From positions 558,001-622,000 of the forward strand of contig OZ252041.1 in assembly GCA_965247995.1 (NCBI GenBank): a stretch of 64,000 nt of DNA, given 5' to 3'. Shown piece after piece: positions 42,129-50,928 of the stretch. The translations under genes were made by a program, and so were the position numbers. This stretch comes from JASLZO01 sp965247995 (GTDB lineage Bacteria; Chloroflexota; Dehalococcoidia; UBA6926). The notes below the pieces were generated by a model. The model saw nothing but the letters and a program-made list of their open reading frames with translations. It was not told the DNA's origin and did no database searches. Position 1 is the first letter of the stretch, and each line of letters starts with the position of its first letter.

Positions 42129-42353
42129 ATGCCGAACGACGTCCGTAACGCCCTGCATGCATCCAACCTCTGGGCGGCCTACGAAGCGCGGCCCCCGTAC
42201 CAGCGGAACGATTACCTCGGTTGGATCGGCAGCGCCAAACGCGAACCGACGCGCCAGAAGCGGATCAACCAGATGCTCGATGAGCTCACCCGCGGCGATG
42301 TCTACATGAAGATGGCGTGGCGACCCTCCAGTATCGCCGACGGGCGTGGTTAG
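42129..42353 (+). CDS. YdeI/OmpD-associated family protein
   Basis: 74 residues from ATG 42129 (an ATG 10 codons earlier is possible). The sequence ALHASNLWAAYEARPPYQR, then NDYLGWIGSAKREPTRQKRI and NQMLDELTRGDVYMKM matches the short C-terminal domain of the YdeI/OmpD-associated family, where some members are annotated as bacteriocin-protection proteins. The role is unknown. It is 70 bases after panB and its stop overlaps the convergent MBL gene by 4 bases. Confidence 0.8.
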   Translation: MPNDVRNALHASNLWAAYEARPPYQRNDYLGWIGSAKREPTRQKRINQMLDELTRGDVYMKMAWRPSSIADGRG

Positions 42354-43192
42354 GTGGGCGTCTGCGAGGCGCCGCCCTCCCAGTGTCCTGGCCGTTGTAC
42401 GCGTTTCCGCCAACGGCGCAGTGTTTGCCAGTTCTTGAGCGCGATCCGCCACGTCGGGAGGTCGTACGGACGGTCAGTGAGTCCCCGCACCGCGGTCATG
42501 ACCTCCTCGGTCAGCGGAGGACCATGCCCGAACATCGCGACGTTCGCATCGACCTCCCGCAGCGCCCGCAATGACCCGTCCAACTCGCGCCGTTTCGATC
42601 GGTCCCACATTAAGGGTCGGCTCAGTCGGTCCACGTTGTTGAGGACCGAATCCCCAAGGAACAGGACCTGCCCCGTTTCCATCTCCACCAATGGAGAAAC
42701 GCTGCCTGGCGTGTGACCCGGGCTGTGGATGATCTTGATCCCCCCGAGCGCCGGGATCACGTCGCCCTCCTCGACCGTTTGATCGATAACCGTGTCGTGA
42801 AACTCAACTTCCTGCCGCATACGCCTGCTCGCGCCGCGGCCCCAACCGTTCATCCAGCGGTACCAGGTAGGAGGCTGCTCCCCCTCGTTCCCTTTGATCA
42901 ACAGCCGCGTGCCGTCCGGACCGGCTTCGGTCTCAGCGCTGTGTGCCACGACCTTCGCGTCGGTCAGTTCGCGGACCTCGCGCGCGCTCCCGGAGTGATC
43001 GAAATGAAAGTGGGTCACGAGTATCCATTCGAGGTCCGTCGGACTCCGGCCAATGCTCTTGATATAGGAGACGATCGCGTCCCCGTTCCCGGAAACGCCC
43101 GTATCGATGAGCGCCATCCGCTCCCCCGCCAATAACACGGCATTACTGCCGTTCACTCCTCCGATTCGGTGGACGCTCGGCGCAACTTCCAT
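42350..43192 (-). CDS. Metallo-beta-lactamase-fold hydrolase
   Basis: 280 residues. The zinc motif THFHFDHSG is near residue 60, the later ligands are HSPGHTPGSVS and the Asp in LFLGDSVLNN, and a C-terminal His is in MFGHGPP. The helix-rich insertion around MNGWGRGASRRMRQEVEF and the C-terminal extension resemble the glyoxalase II/RNase Z-like hydrolase group. The substrate is unknown. It is divergent from the cysteine desulfurase with 132 bases between. Confidence 0.92.
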   Translation of the reverse strand: MEVAPSVHRIGGVNGSNAVLLAGERMALIDTGVSGNGDAIVSYIKSIGRSPTDLEWILVTHFHFDHSGSAREVRELTDAKVVAHSAETEAGPDGTRLLIKGNEGEQPPTWYRWMNGWGRGASRRMRQEVEFHDTVIDQTVEEGDVIPALGGIKIIHSPGHTPGSVSPLVEMETGQVLFLGDSVLNNVDRLSRPLMWDRSKRRELDGSLRALREVDANVAMFGHGPPLTEEVMTAVRGLTDRPYDLPTWRIALKNWQTLRRWRKRVQRPGHWEGGASQTPT

Positions 43193-43324
43193 AAGGTCAG
43201 TCCGTTCCTTCTTGCGGGCTCTTGCTCACTCACGGTCACGGCATTCTACGCGGCTCCCTGCCCGGAGTCTCTGCGTCCGGTAGAGTGTCGTGAGTTGGCA
43301 AACCCGATCCAATAGGCCCCGCTC

Positions 43325-44530
43325 ATGGCTGGAATCGAACCTCCCCGGAACCTCGTCTACATGGACCATGCCGCGACCACCGCCGTGGACAAGCGCGTCG
43401 TCGAAGCCATGCTGCCGTTCTTCAGCGAGCAGTTCGGCAACCCTTCCAGCATTTACACGTTCGCCCAGAATGCCGCTCACGCGGTCGACCGAGCGCGCAA
43501 TCGCGTAGCCCGCGTGCTCAATGCGCGCAACAGTGAGATCGTCTTTACGTCCGGTGGCACCGAGTCTGACAACACCGCCCTCCGGGGCGCCGCCTTCGCC
43601 CTCCGTGAGCGCGGAGACCACATCGTTACGACCGCCATCGAGCACCACGCGGTCCTCCACACCTGCGAGTGGTTGGAGACACTTGGGTTCCACATCACTT
43701 ACCTCAAGCCGGACAGCGAGGGGTTCATTACGTCGGACCAGGTCGCCGAAGCGATCACTGAGAGGACCACTGTCGTCTCGGTCATGTACGCGAACAACGA
43801 GATAGGCGTCATCGAGCCGATCGCCGACATCGCTCGCGCTGTTAGGAAGCGGTCCGATGAAATCGGACACCCCGTCGCGATTCACACGGACGCCGTCCAG
43901 GCTGCGGGATGGCTGCCGCTGGACCTCGATGCGCTCGGCGTTGACCTCCTCAGCCTCTCTGCACACAAATTCGGCGGCCCGAAGGGCGCAGGTGTCCTTT
44001 ATGTCCGGCACGCCACGCCCTTCCTCGCCCAGGCCATGGGCGGCAGTCAGGAACGGAACCGGAGGGCAGGGACGGAAAATACGCCCGCCATCGTCGGGAC
44101 CGGCGTCGCCCTCGAGCTCGCCGAGTCCGCCCGACTCGAGGCGCTGGAGACCGGCGATGCGGTCCTCGAGATGCGAGACGCGCTCATCGACGGGATCGCG
44201 GCGATCCCGGACGCCCACCTAAACGGGCCCCGGTCAATCGGCCGACTGGCGAACAACGTCAATGTCAGCTTCGCCCATGCAGAGGCAGAATCCGTCCTCG
44301 TGAACCTCGACCTCGCGGGCATCGCCGCATCCAGCGGCAGCGCCTGCACCTCCGGCTCGATCGACCCCTCACACGTCTTGCTCGCGTTGGGCCGCCGGCA
44401 TGACCTCGCTCGCAACAGCCTCAGGTTGACTCTGGGGAGGGACAACACCCGCGCGGACGTCGATCGCGTCTTGGAGGTCCTCCCTCAAATCATCGGCCGC
44501 GTCCGACGGTTACGAAATGCCCCAAGGTGA
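43325..44530 (+). CDS. Cysteine desulfurase (IscS/NifS type)
   Basis: 401 residues. YMDHAATTAVD is at 12-22, the PLP lysine is K215 in SAHKFGGPKG, and the catalytic Cys is C341 in GSACTSGS, a short-loop class I arrangement. It supplies sulfur for Fe-S clusters and tRNA thiolation and can release selenium from selenocysteine. No iscU or mnmA neighbour is present. Its nearness (about 4 kb) to selD is suggestive only. Confidence 0.95.
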   Translation: MAGIEPPRNLVYMDHAATTAVDKRVVEAMLPFFSEQFGNPSSIYTFAQNAAHAVDRARNRVARVLNARNSEIVFTSGGTESDNTALRGAAFALRERGDHIVTTAIEHHAVLHTCEWLETLGFHITYLKPDSEGFITSDQVAEAITERTTVVSVMYANNEIGVIEPIADIARAVRKRSDEIGHPVAIHTDAVQAAGWLPLDLDALGVDLLSLSAHKFGGPKGAGVLYVRHATPFLAQAMGGSQERNRRAGTENTPAIVGTGVALELAESARLEALETGDAVLEMRDALIDGIAAIPDAHLNGPRSIGRLANNVNVSFAHAEAESVLVNLDLAGIAASSGSACTSGSIDPSHVLLALGRRHDLARNSLRLTLGRDNTRADVDRVLEVLPQIIGRVRRLRNAPR

Positions 44531-44655
44531 CCCGACCCGGCCGCGGGTTCTGTTTGCTGCGGGACCGGCCAACCACCCTTGATTTCGTCGCGCGGGATCC
44601 GGCGCCACAGAAGCGAAATCCGGCCGTTGACACAGCCTCATCGGTATGCGAGGTA

Positions 44656-44684
44656 TTGACGTATTGTTCGTACACCGTTATTCA
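44656..44684 (+). promoter_or_regulatory. Promoter candidate of the first solute-binding protein gene
   Basis: TTGACG (44656-44661) is 17 bases from TATTCA (44679-44684), 46 bases before the start codon. A perfect TTGACA also lies at 44628-44633 but has no good -10 at the right distance. Confidence 0.45.
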
Positions 44685-44729
44685 TGGTCTAACTCGCAGA
44701 AGTTTATCCCGCATGGGGAGGGATTCCGT

Positions 44730-46511
44730 ATGAAACACCGTTGGCTTAATGTTCTCGTTGGTGGTCTCGCTGGCGCGGCAATGATCGCAGCAGCGTGTGC
44801 CCCAGCGGACGATGACGCTGGAGACACTGATACGAGACAGAGCGACGTCCTGGAAGTCCAGCCATTGGGGCAAGCGACTCCGGTCGGAGAAGTCCCCACC
44901 GAGGAGCCGATGATGGAGGACGTTCAAACCTCCGTCAGTGGCATCCCGCTCGACCCGAACGCCCTCTACGGCGGGGTGCTCCAGACTCGTGACGACGGCG
45001 AAGGCCCGTCCTTCAGCAACTGGGAAGAGGCCGCGGGAATCAGCTTCCACGTCATCTCGCCGATCTCGAACGCCCTGATCCATAACCGCTACTGGGGCGA
45101 CATCGACGACTTCAGGGCAAATGCGTTCTTGGAGCTGCACGGCGACCTGGCATCGAGTTGGGGACAGTCCGAGGATGGCCTCCAGTGGACACTGAACCTC
45201 CGTGACGGCGTCGTGTGGAACGACGGTACGCCGTTCACCTGCGACGACGCTCAGTGGAGCTTCAACACGATCCGCACCGGCGATGGCCTCAACCGCAGCC
45301 CGCGCGCCGTCCAGTTTCTGGCAGTCGACGAGTTCACATGCGCCGACGACCTGACGTTGGTCGTTAACATGAACCGGCCGAAGCCCGGAATCATCGACGC
45401 CATCGGGATGCCGTACCACGCCATCTACCCGGCCCACGTGTTCCGCGACAACACCGAGGCAATGCGGAATGAACAGCCGAGGGTTGGCACGGGCCCGTTC
45501 GACCTCGTCCAGTGGATTCCGGGCGAGAAGTACGTCTTCGAGCGCAAGGACGATTACTGGGACCAACCGTTCCCATACCTGGACGGCATCCAGGTCAACA
45601 TCCTGAGTAACCCCGCTGCAGACACGGCCATCCGCGCTGGACGGCTCCACACCCAGGGCGTGTTCGGGTGGACCGGCCCCCGGGCCGAGACCATGATCCG
45701 GGAATGCGACGCCTGCACCTTCTGGGAGCGTGCGGCGGCATCGTCCACGAGCCCCGCGATCTTCCTGGACAAGACAAGGGCGCCATGGAACCTCCAATCC
45801 GTGAACGACGCCGTGTCTCTGGCGATCGACCGGCAGCAGTACATCGATGTCGTCCAGCAGGGCTGGTTCCTGCTCCCCACCGGTGGTGGGTTCTACCCCG
45901 TCGGCCAGTGGGCAATGCCGGAAGAGCGCGTGAAGGCGATCACCGGGTACAACTTCGATGACCCGGCCGCCAATAAGGAACAGGCTCGCCAGATCCTGGC
46001 GGACGCCGGGTTCGAGCCCGGGGAGTTGAAGCCCGTCTACCGCATCTGGAGCGTCGTCCAGCAGGACCTCCCACCCATCATCGAGGACCTTCAAGCCGTC
46101 GGCTTCGACCCACAGATCGAGATCCTTGAGACGGCCCGCGCCTACACGGCCTGGAGCGATGGTGACTTCGATATCGGACACCACAGCTTCTGGCAGGCAG
46201 GTATCGACCCGGACGTGATCCTGTATGAGCACTTCTATTCAGGATCCGACCGGAACTACAACCGTTACTCGAACCCGGAATACGATCGCCTCGTCGACCT
46301 CCAGTCTCAGACCGTCGACCCCGAGGAACGGAAGCAGATCGCCTGGGATGCCATGGAGGTCGCGCTAAAGGACCAAGCCAAGATCATCGTCTCCCACAGC
46401 ACCTACCTTCCCGGCCACCACAAGGACATGCGCGGATGGCTGCCTGGCATCAACTACCTCAGCTACGGCATGCACAACCGCTACGAGACCACCTACCTGG
46501 TGTCTGAGTAA
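44730..46511 (+). CDS. Family 5 extracellular solute-binding lipoprotein, copy 1
   Basis: 593 residues from ATG 44730 with a GGGGAGGG site; lipobox IAAACAP (Cys22). An acidic, low-complexity linker follows, then the SBP_bac_5 body (DLASSWGQSEDGLQWTFNL-like region, YPAHVF, GTGPFDLVQW, and DAVSLAIDRQQYIDV). Such proteins bring oligopeptides, nickel complexes or sugars to an ABC importer. It is a paralogue of the next gene, with the same motifs FSNWEEAAG and YFYSGSDRNY/HFYSGSDRNY. No permease or ATPase genes are present, so its transporter is elsewhere. Confidence 0.93.
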   Translation: MKHRWLNVLVGGLAGAAMIAAACAPADDDAGDTDTRQSDVLEVQPLGQATPVGEVPTEEPMMEDVQTSVSGIPLDPNALYGGVLQTRDDGEGPSFSNWEEAAGISFHVISPISNALIHNRYWGDIDDFRANAFLELHGDLASSWGQSEDGLQWTLNLRDGVVWNDGTPFTCDDAQWSFNTIRTGDGLNRSPRAVQFLAVDEFTCADDLTLVVNMNRPKPGIIDAIGMPYHAIYPAHVFRDNTEAMRNEQPRVGTGPFDLVQWIPGEKYVFERKDDYWDQPFPYLDGIQVNILSNPAADTAIRAGRLHTQGVFGWTGPRAETMIRECDACTFWERAAASSTSPAIFLDKTRAPWNLQSVNDAVSLAIDRQQYIDVVQQGWFLLPTGGGFYPVGQWAMPEERVKAITGYNFDDPAANKEQARQILADAGFEPGELKPVYRIWSVVQQDLPPIIEDLQAVGFDPQIEILETARAYTAWSDGDFDIGHHSFWQAGIDPDVILYEHFYSGSDRNYNRYSNPEYDRLVDLQSQTVDPEERKQIAWDAMEVALKDQAKIIVSHSTYLPGHHKDMRGWLPGINYLSYGMHNRYETTYLVSE

Positions 46512-46539
46512 GTCCCGTTTCACAGTCCAACGTCAGCCG

Positions 46540-46579
46540 AATAAGGAGCCCGGCCCCCGCGGGGGCCGGGCTCCTTATT
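46540..46579 (+). terminator. Perfect 40-base palindrome, terminator
   Basis: The 20-base half AATAAGGAGCCCGGCCCCCG is followed directly by its exact complement. The A/T-rich ends give a short A run before and a T run after the GC stem on both strands. It ends the first solute-binding gene. Confidence 0.85.
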
Positions 46580-46649
46580 CCCGCGCACCGCCAAGTGCCG
46601 AGCGCACCAGCGGATGTCATTCAGCCAAACCGCCCTCGGCATCCGAGGG

Positions 46650-46679
46650 TTGACACGCAAATCTGCCGGATTCCATAAT
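46650..46679 (+). promoter_or_regulatory. Sigma-70-type promoter of the second solute-binding gene
   Basis: A perfect -35 TTGACA (46650-46655) is 18 bases from -10 CATAAT (46674-46679), 40 bases before ATG 46719. With the terminator upstream, the second gene forms its own transcription unit. Confidence 0.7.
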
Positions 46680-46718
46680 CCGCGATCCACGACGCATAAC
46701 AAGTAGAAGGGACAACCA

Positions 46719-48503
46719 ATGCGCAAAACACGCCTGTTGTATCTGATTGGCGCGCTCGCAGCCATGTCGGTCCTCATTACTGGGGCCTGTGCTCCCGCAG
46801 AGGATGACGACACCAGCGACACCACGACCACCGCGCCGACCGATGCATCCCAACCCACCGGCGCCGTCGGGCCCACGGATGCAGCCACCGACAAAGACGA
46901 CATGTCAATGACAACCGGCGAGTCCGTCAGCGGTGTTCCGCTCGATCCGAACGTCGTATCCGGCGGTGTCCTCACCATCGCAACGACGGCTTGGGGCCCG
47001 ACCTTCAGCAACTGGGAAGAGGCGGCCGGCAGCGCCCCCATGATGGGACACCCGCTCGCCAACATGCTCATCGCCAAGCAGGACTGGGGCACCAAGGACG
47101 ACCGCATCGACGGCGCACACTGGCGTCTCGTCCCTGACCTTGGCGCAACTTGGGAGCAGTCCGCCGACGGCCTTCAGTGGACCTTCAACCTCCGCGACGG
47201 CGTCGCCTTCTCAGACGGTGAGCCGTTTACCTGTGACGACGTCAAGTGGACTTACGACACCATCCGGTCGGGCGAAGGCCTCAACCGGAGCCCGCGGGCC
47301 GTCCACATGCTGGCCATCGATGAGATTACCTGCGCGGACGACCTGACCGCCGTCTTCGCGCTGAGCCGACCCAAGTCATCCTTCCTCGAGGTCATCGGGC
47401 TCCCGTACCACGTCATCTGGCCCGAGCACCTCTACGCTGGCAACACCGAAGAGATGCGCGACTCGCCCAACATCGGCACCGGACCGTACATCGTCGCCGA
47501 GATCTTCGAGGGCGACAAGATGACCTTCGAGCGGAAGACCGACTACTGGGACCAGCCGCTCCCCTACCTTGATGGCATCGAGGTCTCGATCCTTAGCAAC
47601 AACGCCCAGGTGTCGGCCATCCGCGCAGGAAGGCTGGACATCGGTGGAGGAGGCGGGAACTGGAACGGTGCCAGGGCCGACACGCTCATCAAGGAGTGTG
47701 ACCGTTGCCAGCTCTGGAACACCGCCGTCCACCCCGGAATGATGTTCTCCATCATCCCGAACTTCACCCGCACGCCGTGGAACACGCAGGAAGTTCGAGA
47801 CGCGATCTCGTTGGCCATTGACCGCCAGAAGATGATCACCCTGGGATACGACGGCTGGATGACCCCGGGCACGCAGGGAATGTTCCTGCCTGGCCTCGGG
47901 TTCGGTATGCCCGAAGACCTCGTGAAGACGATCCCGGGCCACGACCTCAGTGACCCTGAGGCGAACAAACAGCGCGCTCGTGATCTCCTCGCGAGCGTCG
48001 GATTGGGCGACGGCCAGTTGAAGGCCTCGATCAACATCGCCCCCTTCTACGCCCCGTACATCGTTCCCGCGGTCGAGGACCTCCAAGCGGTCGGCATCGA
48101 CGCCTCGCCAAACCAGCAGGAGACCGCCCTCTACTACACCGCCATGTCCAACGGTGACTTCGACCTCGCTGGACATGCTGGTTACATCGGCGGGTTCGAC
48201 CCCGACTTCATCCTCTACGAGTACTTCTACTCGGGTTCGGACCGGAACTACGGCCGCTACTCGAACCCCGAGGTCGACCGGCTCATCGATGAACAATCAG
48301 TGATCCTCGACCCCGAGCTGAGGAAGCAGAAGGCCTGGGAAGCAGCAGAGATCATCATGCGCGACCAGGCCCGCACTTTGGGCGGCTTCCAGATCGCCAT
48401 GCCGATCTTCAACGACGAGGTCATGGGATTCCTCCCGTCCGTTCCTTCACAGTCGTACGGGAACACCTACCGGCACTCGCACACCTGGGTAGACCGCTCG
48501 TAG
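46719..48503 (+). CDS. Family 5 extracellular solute-binding lipoprotein, copy 2
   Basis: 594 residues, nearly the length of copy 1 and clearly paralogous along the whole chain. Lipobox LITGACAP (Cys24) is followed by an acidic Thr/Asp linker. Shared landmarks include FSNWEEAAGS, EGLNRSPRAVHMLA, GTGPYIVAEIFEG, FERKTDYWDQPLPYLDGI and RDAISLAIDRQKM. Differences cluster in the central binding region, so the two may bind different ligands. It has its own promoter and terminator. Confidence 0.93.
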   Translation: MRKTRLLYLIGALAAMSVLITGACAPAEDDDTSDTTTTAPTDASQPTGAVGPTDAATDKDDMSMTTGESVSGVPLDPNVVSGGVLTIATTAWGPTFSNWEEAAGSAPMMGHPLANMLIAKQDWGTKDDRIDGAHWRLVPDLGATWEQSADGLQWTFNLRDGVAFSDGEPFTCDDVKWTYDTIRSGEGLNRSPRAVHMLAIDEITCADDLTAVFALSRPKSSFLEVIGLPYHVIWPEHLYAGNTEEMRDSPNIGTGPYIVAEIFEGDKMTFERKTDYWDQPLPYLDGIEVSILSNNAQVSAIRAGRLDIGGGGGNWNGARADTLIKECDRCQLWNTAVHPGMMFSIIPNFTRTPWNTQEVRDAISLAIDRQKMITLGYDGWMTPGTQGMFLPGLGFGMPEDLVKTIPGHDLSDPEANKQRARDLLASVGLGDGQLKASINIAPFYAPYIVPAVEDLQAVGIDASPNQQETALYYTAMSNGDFDLAGHAGYIGGFDPDFILYEYFYSGSDRNYGRYSNPEVDRLIDEQSVILDPELRKQKAWEAAEIIMRDQARTLGGFQIAMPIFNDEVMGFLPSVPSQSYGNTYRHSHTWVDRS

Positions 48504-48543
48504 AGCCAACCAACCCCGGTCCTGCCGGATAAGAGTCGGCGAA

Positions 48544-48577
48544 AGCCCCCGGTCCCCACCCAAGGGGACCGGGGGCT
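48544..48577 (+). terminator. Terminator after the second solute-binding gene
   Basis: AGCCCCCGGTCCCC pairs perfectly with GGGGACCGGGGGCT across a 6-base loop, 40 bases after the stop. The following T tract is weak. Confidence 0.75.
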
Positions 48578-48669
48578 CGTGCGTCTCCGGACCGTTCGGG
48601 AGCATCGGTATACTGGCAACCGAGTTCCGCCAGGTATCCCCTCCGGTCGTATAACAGAGGACAGCAGAT

Positions 48670-49710
48670 TTGGCTACGTCATCTGAGGTTCGCCTCACCA
48701 GCCTCTCTCACTGCGCTGGTTGAGCTGCCAAGCTCGGCCCGGCCGACCTCGCGCAGGTCCTGCGCCACCTGCCCCCCATCGACGACCCAAATCTGTTGGT
48801 CGGGATCAACACGGGTGACGACGCTGCCGTCTACAAGCTGAACGACGACACGGCGCTGGTGCAGACCGTCGACTTCTTCCCACCCGTCGTCGACGACCCC
48901 TATGACTTCGGGTCAGTCGCCGTCGCGAACGCCCTCAGCGACGTCTACGCAATGGGCGGCCACCCCCTCATCGCCCTGAACATCGTTGGGTTCCCCGCCG
49001 ACCTCGACAAAGATCTCCTCGGTCGCATCCTCCGGGGCGGCGCAGACAAAGCCCAAGAGGCCGGCGTGATCATCGTCGGTGGACACACCATCGACGACCC
49101 AGAACCAAAGTACGGCCTCTCCGTAACCGGCGTCGTCGCCCCCGGCCATCAGGTCGCCAACGTCGGCGCGCAACCCGGCGATAGGCTCGTCCTCACCAAA
49201 CCCCTCGGCAGCGGCATCCTCACCACCGCTCACAAGAACGGAGCGCTGGGCGATGCCGCCCTCCAGAACGTCGTCACCGTCATGGCCTCGCTGAACCGCG
49301 ACGCCGCCGAAGCCATGGTCGAGGTCGGAGTTCACGCCTGCACGGACATCACCGGTTTCGGGCTCCTCGGCCACCTCAAGACCATGCTCGACGGCAGCGG
49401 AGTCGGTGCACGCATCGCCGCCTCGGACGTCCCCGTTATCCCGGACGCCTGGGAGATGGGCGAGCGCGGCTTCGTGCCCGGAGGGACTGGCCGCAACCGC
49501 CTCTGGGTTGAGGACGAGGTCGACTGGGATCCAGAGGTCTCTGACCTCGGGCGCACCATCTTAATGGACGCTCAGACCTCTGGTGGGTTGCTGATCGCAG
49601 TATCCGAACCAAACGAACCTGCGCTCCTCGAAGCGCTCTCGGCACGCGCCGTCGACGCTCAGACCGTCGGAATCGTCACCGACGATCGAAAGCTGGCGGT
49701 TGTCCCATGA
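48670..49710 (+). CDS. selD: Selenide, water dikinase, a selenoprotein with in-frame UGA (Sec18)
   Basis: Makes selenophosphate from selenide and ATP for tRNA-Sec and selenouridine. Reading from TTG 48670 (AGAGGA site about 9 bases before) gives EVRLTSLSHCAG, then TGA at 48721-48723, then AAKLGPADLAQVL and NLLVGINTGDDAAVYKL. E. coli SelD has SHGAGCGCK here, so TGA falls on the catalytic Cys17 and the essential Lys is kept. ATP-binding segments TGDDAAVY, VVGGHTIDDPEPKYG-like and TDITGFGLLGHL follow. Total length is 346 residues with Sec18, normal for SelD. A plain open frame would start only near 48796. No selA, selB or selC is in the window. Confidence 0.93.
48734..48746 (+). promoter_or_regulatory. 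Candidate bacterial SECIS hairpin in selD
   Basis: TCGGC-CCG-GCCGA begins 11 bases after the UGA and shows a 5-bp stem with a G in the apical loop, near the spacing of the fdhF element. A second perfect hairpin, GCGCAG-GTC-CTGCGC, is at 48751-48765. I cannot tell which one SelB would use. Confidence 0.5.
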
Positions 49711-49994
49711 CCTCGACGTGGTCGGCCCGACTCGGCAACGTGTTGCCGATCGGGATTACAGCCATCGTCGTCGCGGTAGTCGTCCTCGGCATGCATCTCC
49801 TGACCCTCTCTCAACAGGCATCCGCGTCCACTGCCGGAGGGGTGGTCTATAACCCGCGGACCGGCGCCTACTCCGACCTCGCAGGCAACCAGGTTACGGA
49901 GGGTGAAGCCGTTCAGGGCAGCCTGCTCTCGACCGGGGCGCTGTGCCCCATCCACCAACTCGGGCTCTTCGGAACGTCGGCTTCCCGGAATTAG
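49707..49994 (+). CDS. Small single-pass membrane protein
   Basis: 95 residues. The start overlaps the selD stop as ATGA, so the two are translationally coupled. One strong transmembrane helix lies at about 14-33 (LPIGITAIVVAVVVLGMHLL), followed by a soluble tail of about 60 residues with two Cys-free segments and one Cys near the end (GALCPIHQLG). No family recognised. Its link to selenium metabolism is only positional. Confidence 0.65.
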   Translation: MTSTWSARLGNVLPIGITAIVVAVVVLGMHLLTLSQQASASTAGGVVYNPRTGAYSDLAGNQVTEGEAVQGSLLSTGALCPIHQLGLFGTSASRN

Positions 49995-50095
49995 CGCCGT
50001 CCACCGCGGCATGCGGCTGCCGCAGTCAGCTCCGGAGCGCGCACGCTAGAATTGTCCAGATCCCTTAGACGCCCCCCCAGCCGACCGGAGATATC

Positions 50096-50545
50096 GTGAT
50101 CGAACTGGAACAACGGTTCATTGACGAGATGGTCGCGCACTCGCGCGAAGATGATCCCGACGAATGCTGCGGCATTCTCCTCGGCAAGGACGACGCCGTC
50201 ACCGCTCTAAGACGCGTCACCAACACCGAACACAGCCCATACCGCTACAACATGGACCCCCAGGAATTCTTCGGCGTCTATCAAGAGGCCGAAGACAACG
50301 GCTGGGACCTGTGGGGCTTTTATCATTCGCACACCCACACCCAGGCATACCCGTCACAGACTGATCGGAACCTCGCCGCCTGGTCGGACTCCTACTACCT
50401 CATCGTGTCCCTCGAGGACAAGGAGAATCCAATCGTACGAGCGTTCCGTATCGTCGATGACGAGGTCACCGAACACGACCTGCAGGTTAAGGACGGTGCA
50501 GGCGCCGGACCGGCCATGGGGCTCGGTCAACCGGTCGCCGACTGA
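50096..50545 (+). CDS. M67/JAMM-family metallopeptidase
   Basis: 149 residues from GTG 50096. The JAMM/MPN+ zinc motif is complete: Glu23 in DECCGILLG, then H77, H79, S87 and D90 in YHSHTHTQAYPSQTD. Bacterial members trim ubiquitin-like sulfur carriers (as in cysteine or molybdopterin pathways) or act on peptides. No ThiS/MoaD-like gene is adjacent. It follows the selD-coupled membrane protein by about 100 bases. Confidence 0.92.
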   Translation: MIELEQRFIDEMVAHSREDDPDECCGILLGKDDAVTALRRVTNTEHSPYRYNMDPQEFFGVYQEAEDNGWDLWGFYHSHTHTQAYPSQTDRNLAAWSDSYYLIVSLEDKENPIVRAFRIVDDEVTEHDLQVKDGAGAGPAMGLGQPVAD

Positions 50546-50559
50546 ACCGGGGATCGTCC

Positions 50560-50928
50560 ATGTGGGCGATCATCGTCTCGATGGTGGCCGCGCTCCTCGG
50601 CTGGGTTACCCTCGCGATCGCCGCCGTCTGGTACTGGAGGACCGTCGTTCCGGACCTGTACGACGATGAGTCAGTATTCCCATTCGTCGCCACCACCGTC
50701 GTTGCCGGGGTACTCTACCTGGCTATTGTCCTGGGAGCGTGGCGCCGGTTCTCCGGGTTCCGTGATGGCTTCCCCACCATGATCGTTTCGGCGCTCGTGC
50801 TCGGCGCACTCATCATCTCGACGTTGACCACGTCTGGGATCATGCTGATTCCCAGCTTCATCGTCGCCACGCTTGCGCCAGCGCTGGCAGCGGGGGGAGC
50901 AGCTACTCCGAAAGGCCCAGGAACCTGA
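50560..50928 (+). CDS. Multi-helix membrane protein of unknown function
   Basis: 122 residues with about four predicted transmembrane helices (near 3-26, 42-62, 72-92 and 95-115). No catalytic motif or family recognised. It starts 14 bases after the JAMM peptidase gene and probably shares its transcript. Its last 26 bases overlap the convergent amidohydrolase gene. Confidence 0.7.
   Translation: MWAIIVSMVAALLGWVTLAIAAVWYWRTVVPDLYDDESVFPFVATTVVAGVLYLAIVLGAWRRFSGFRDGFPTMIVSALVLGALIISTLTTSGIMLIPSFIVATLAPALAAGGAATPKGPGT

Noticed and set aside
44682..46232. Minus-strand open frame of 516 codons
   Set aside because: It is the shadow of the solute-binding protein gene; Val/Asp/Gly-rich with no domain.
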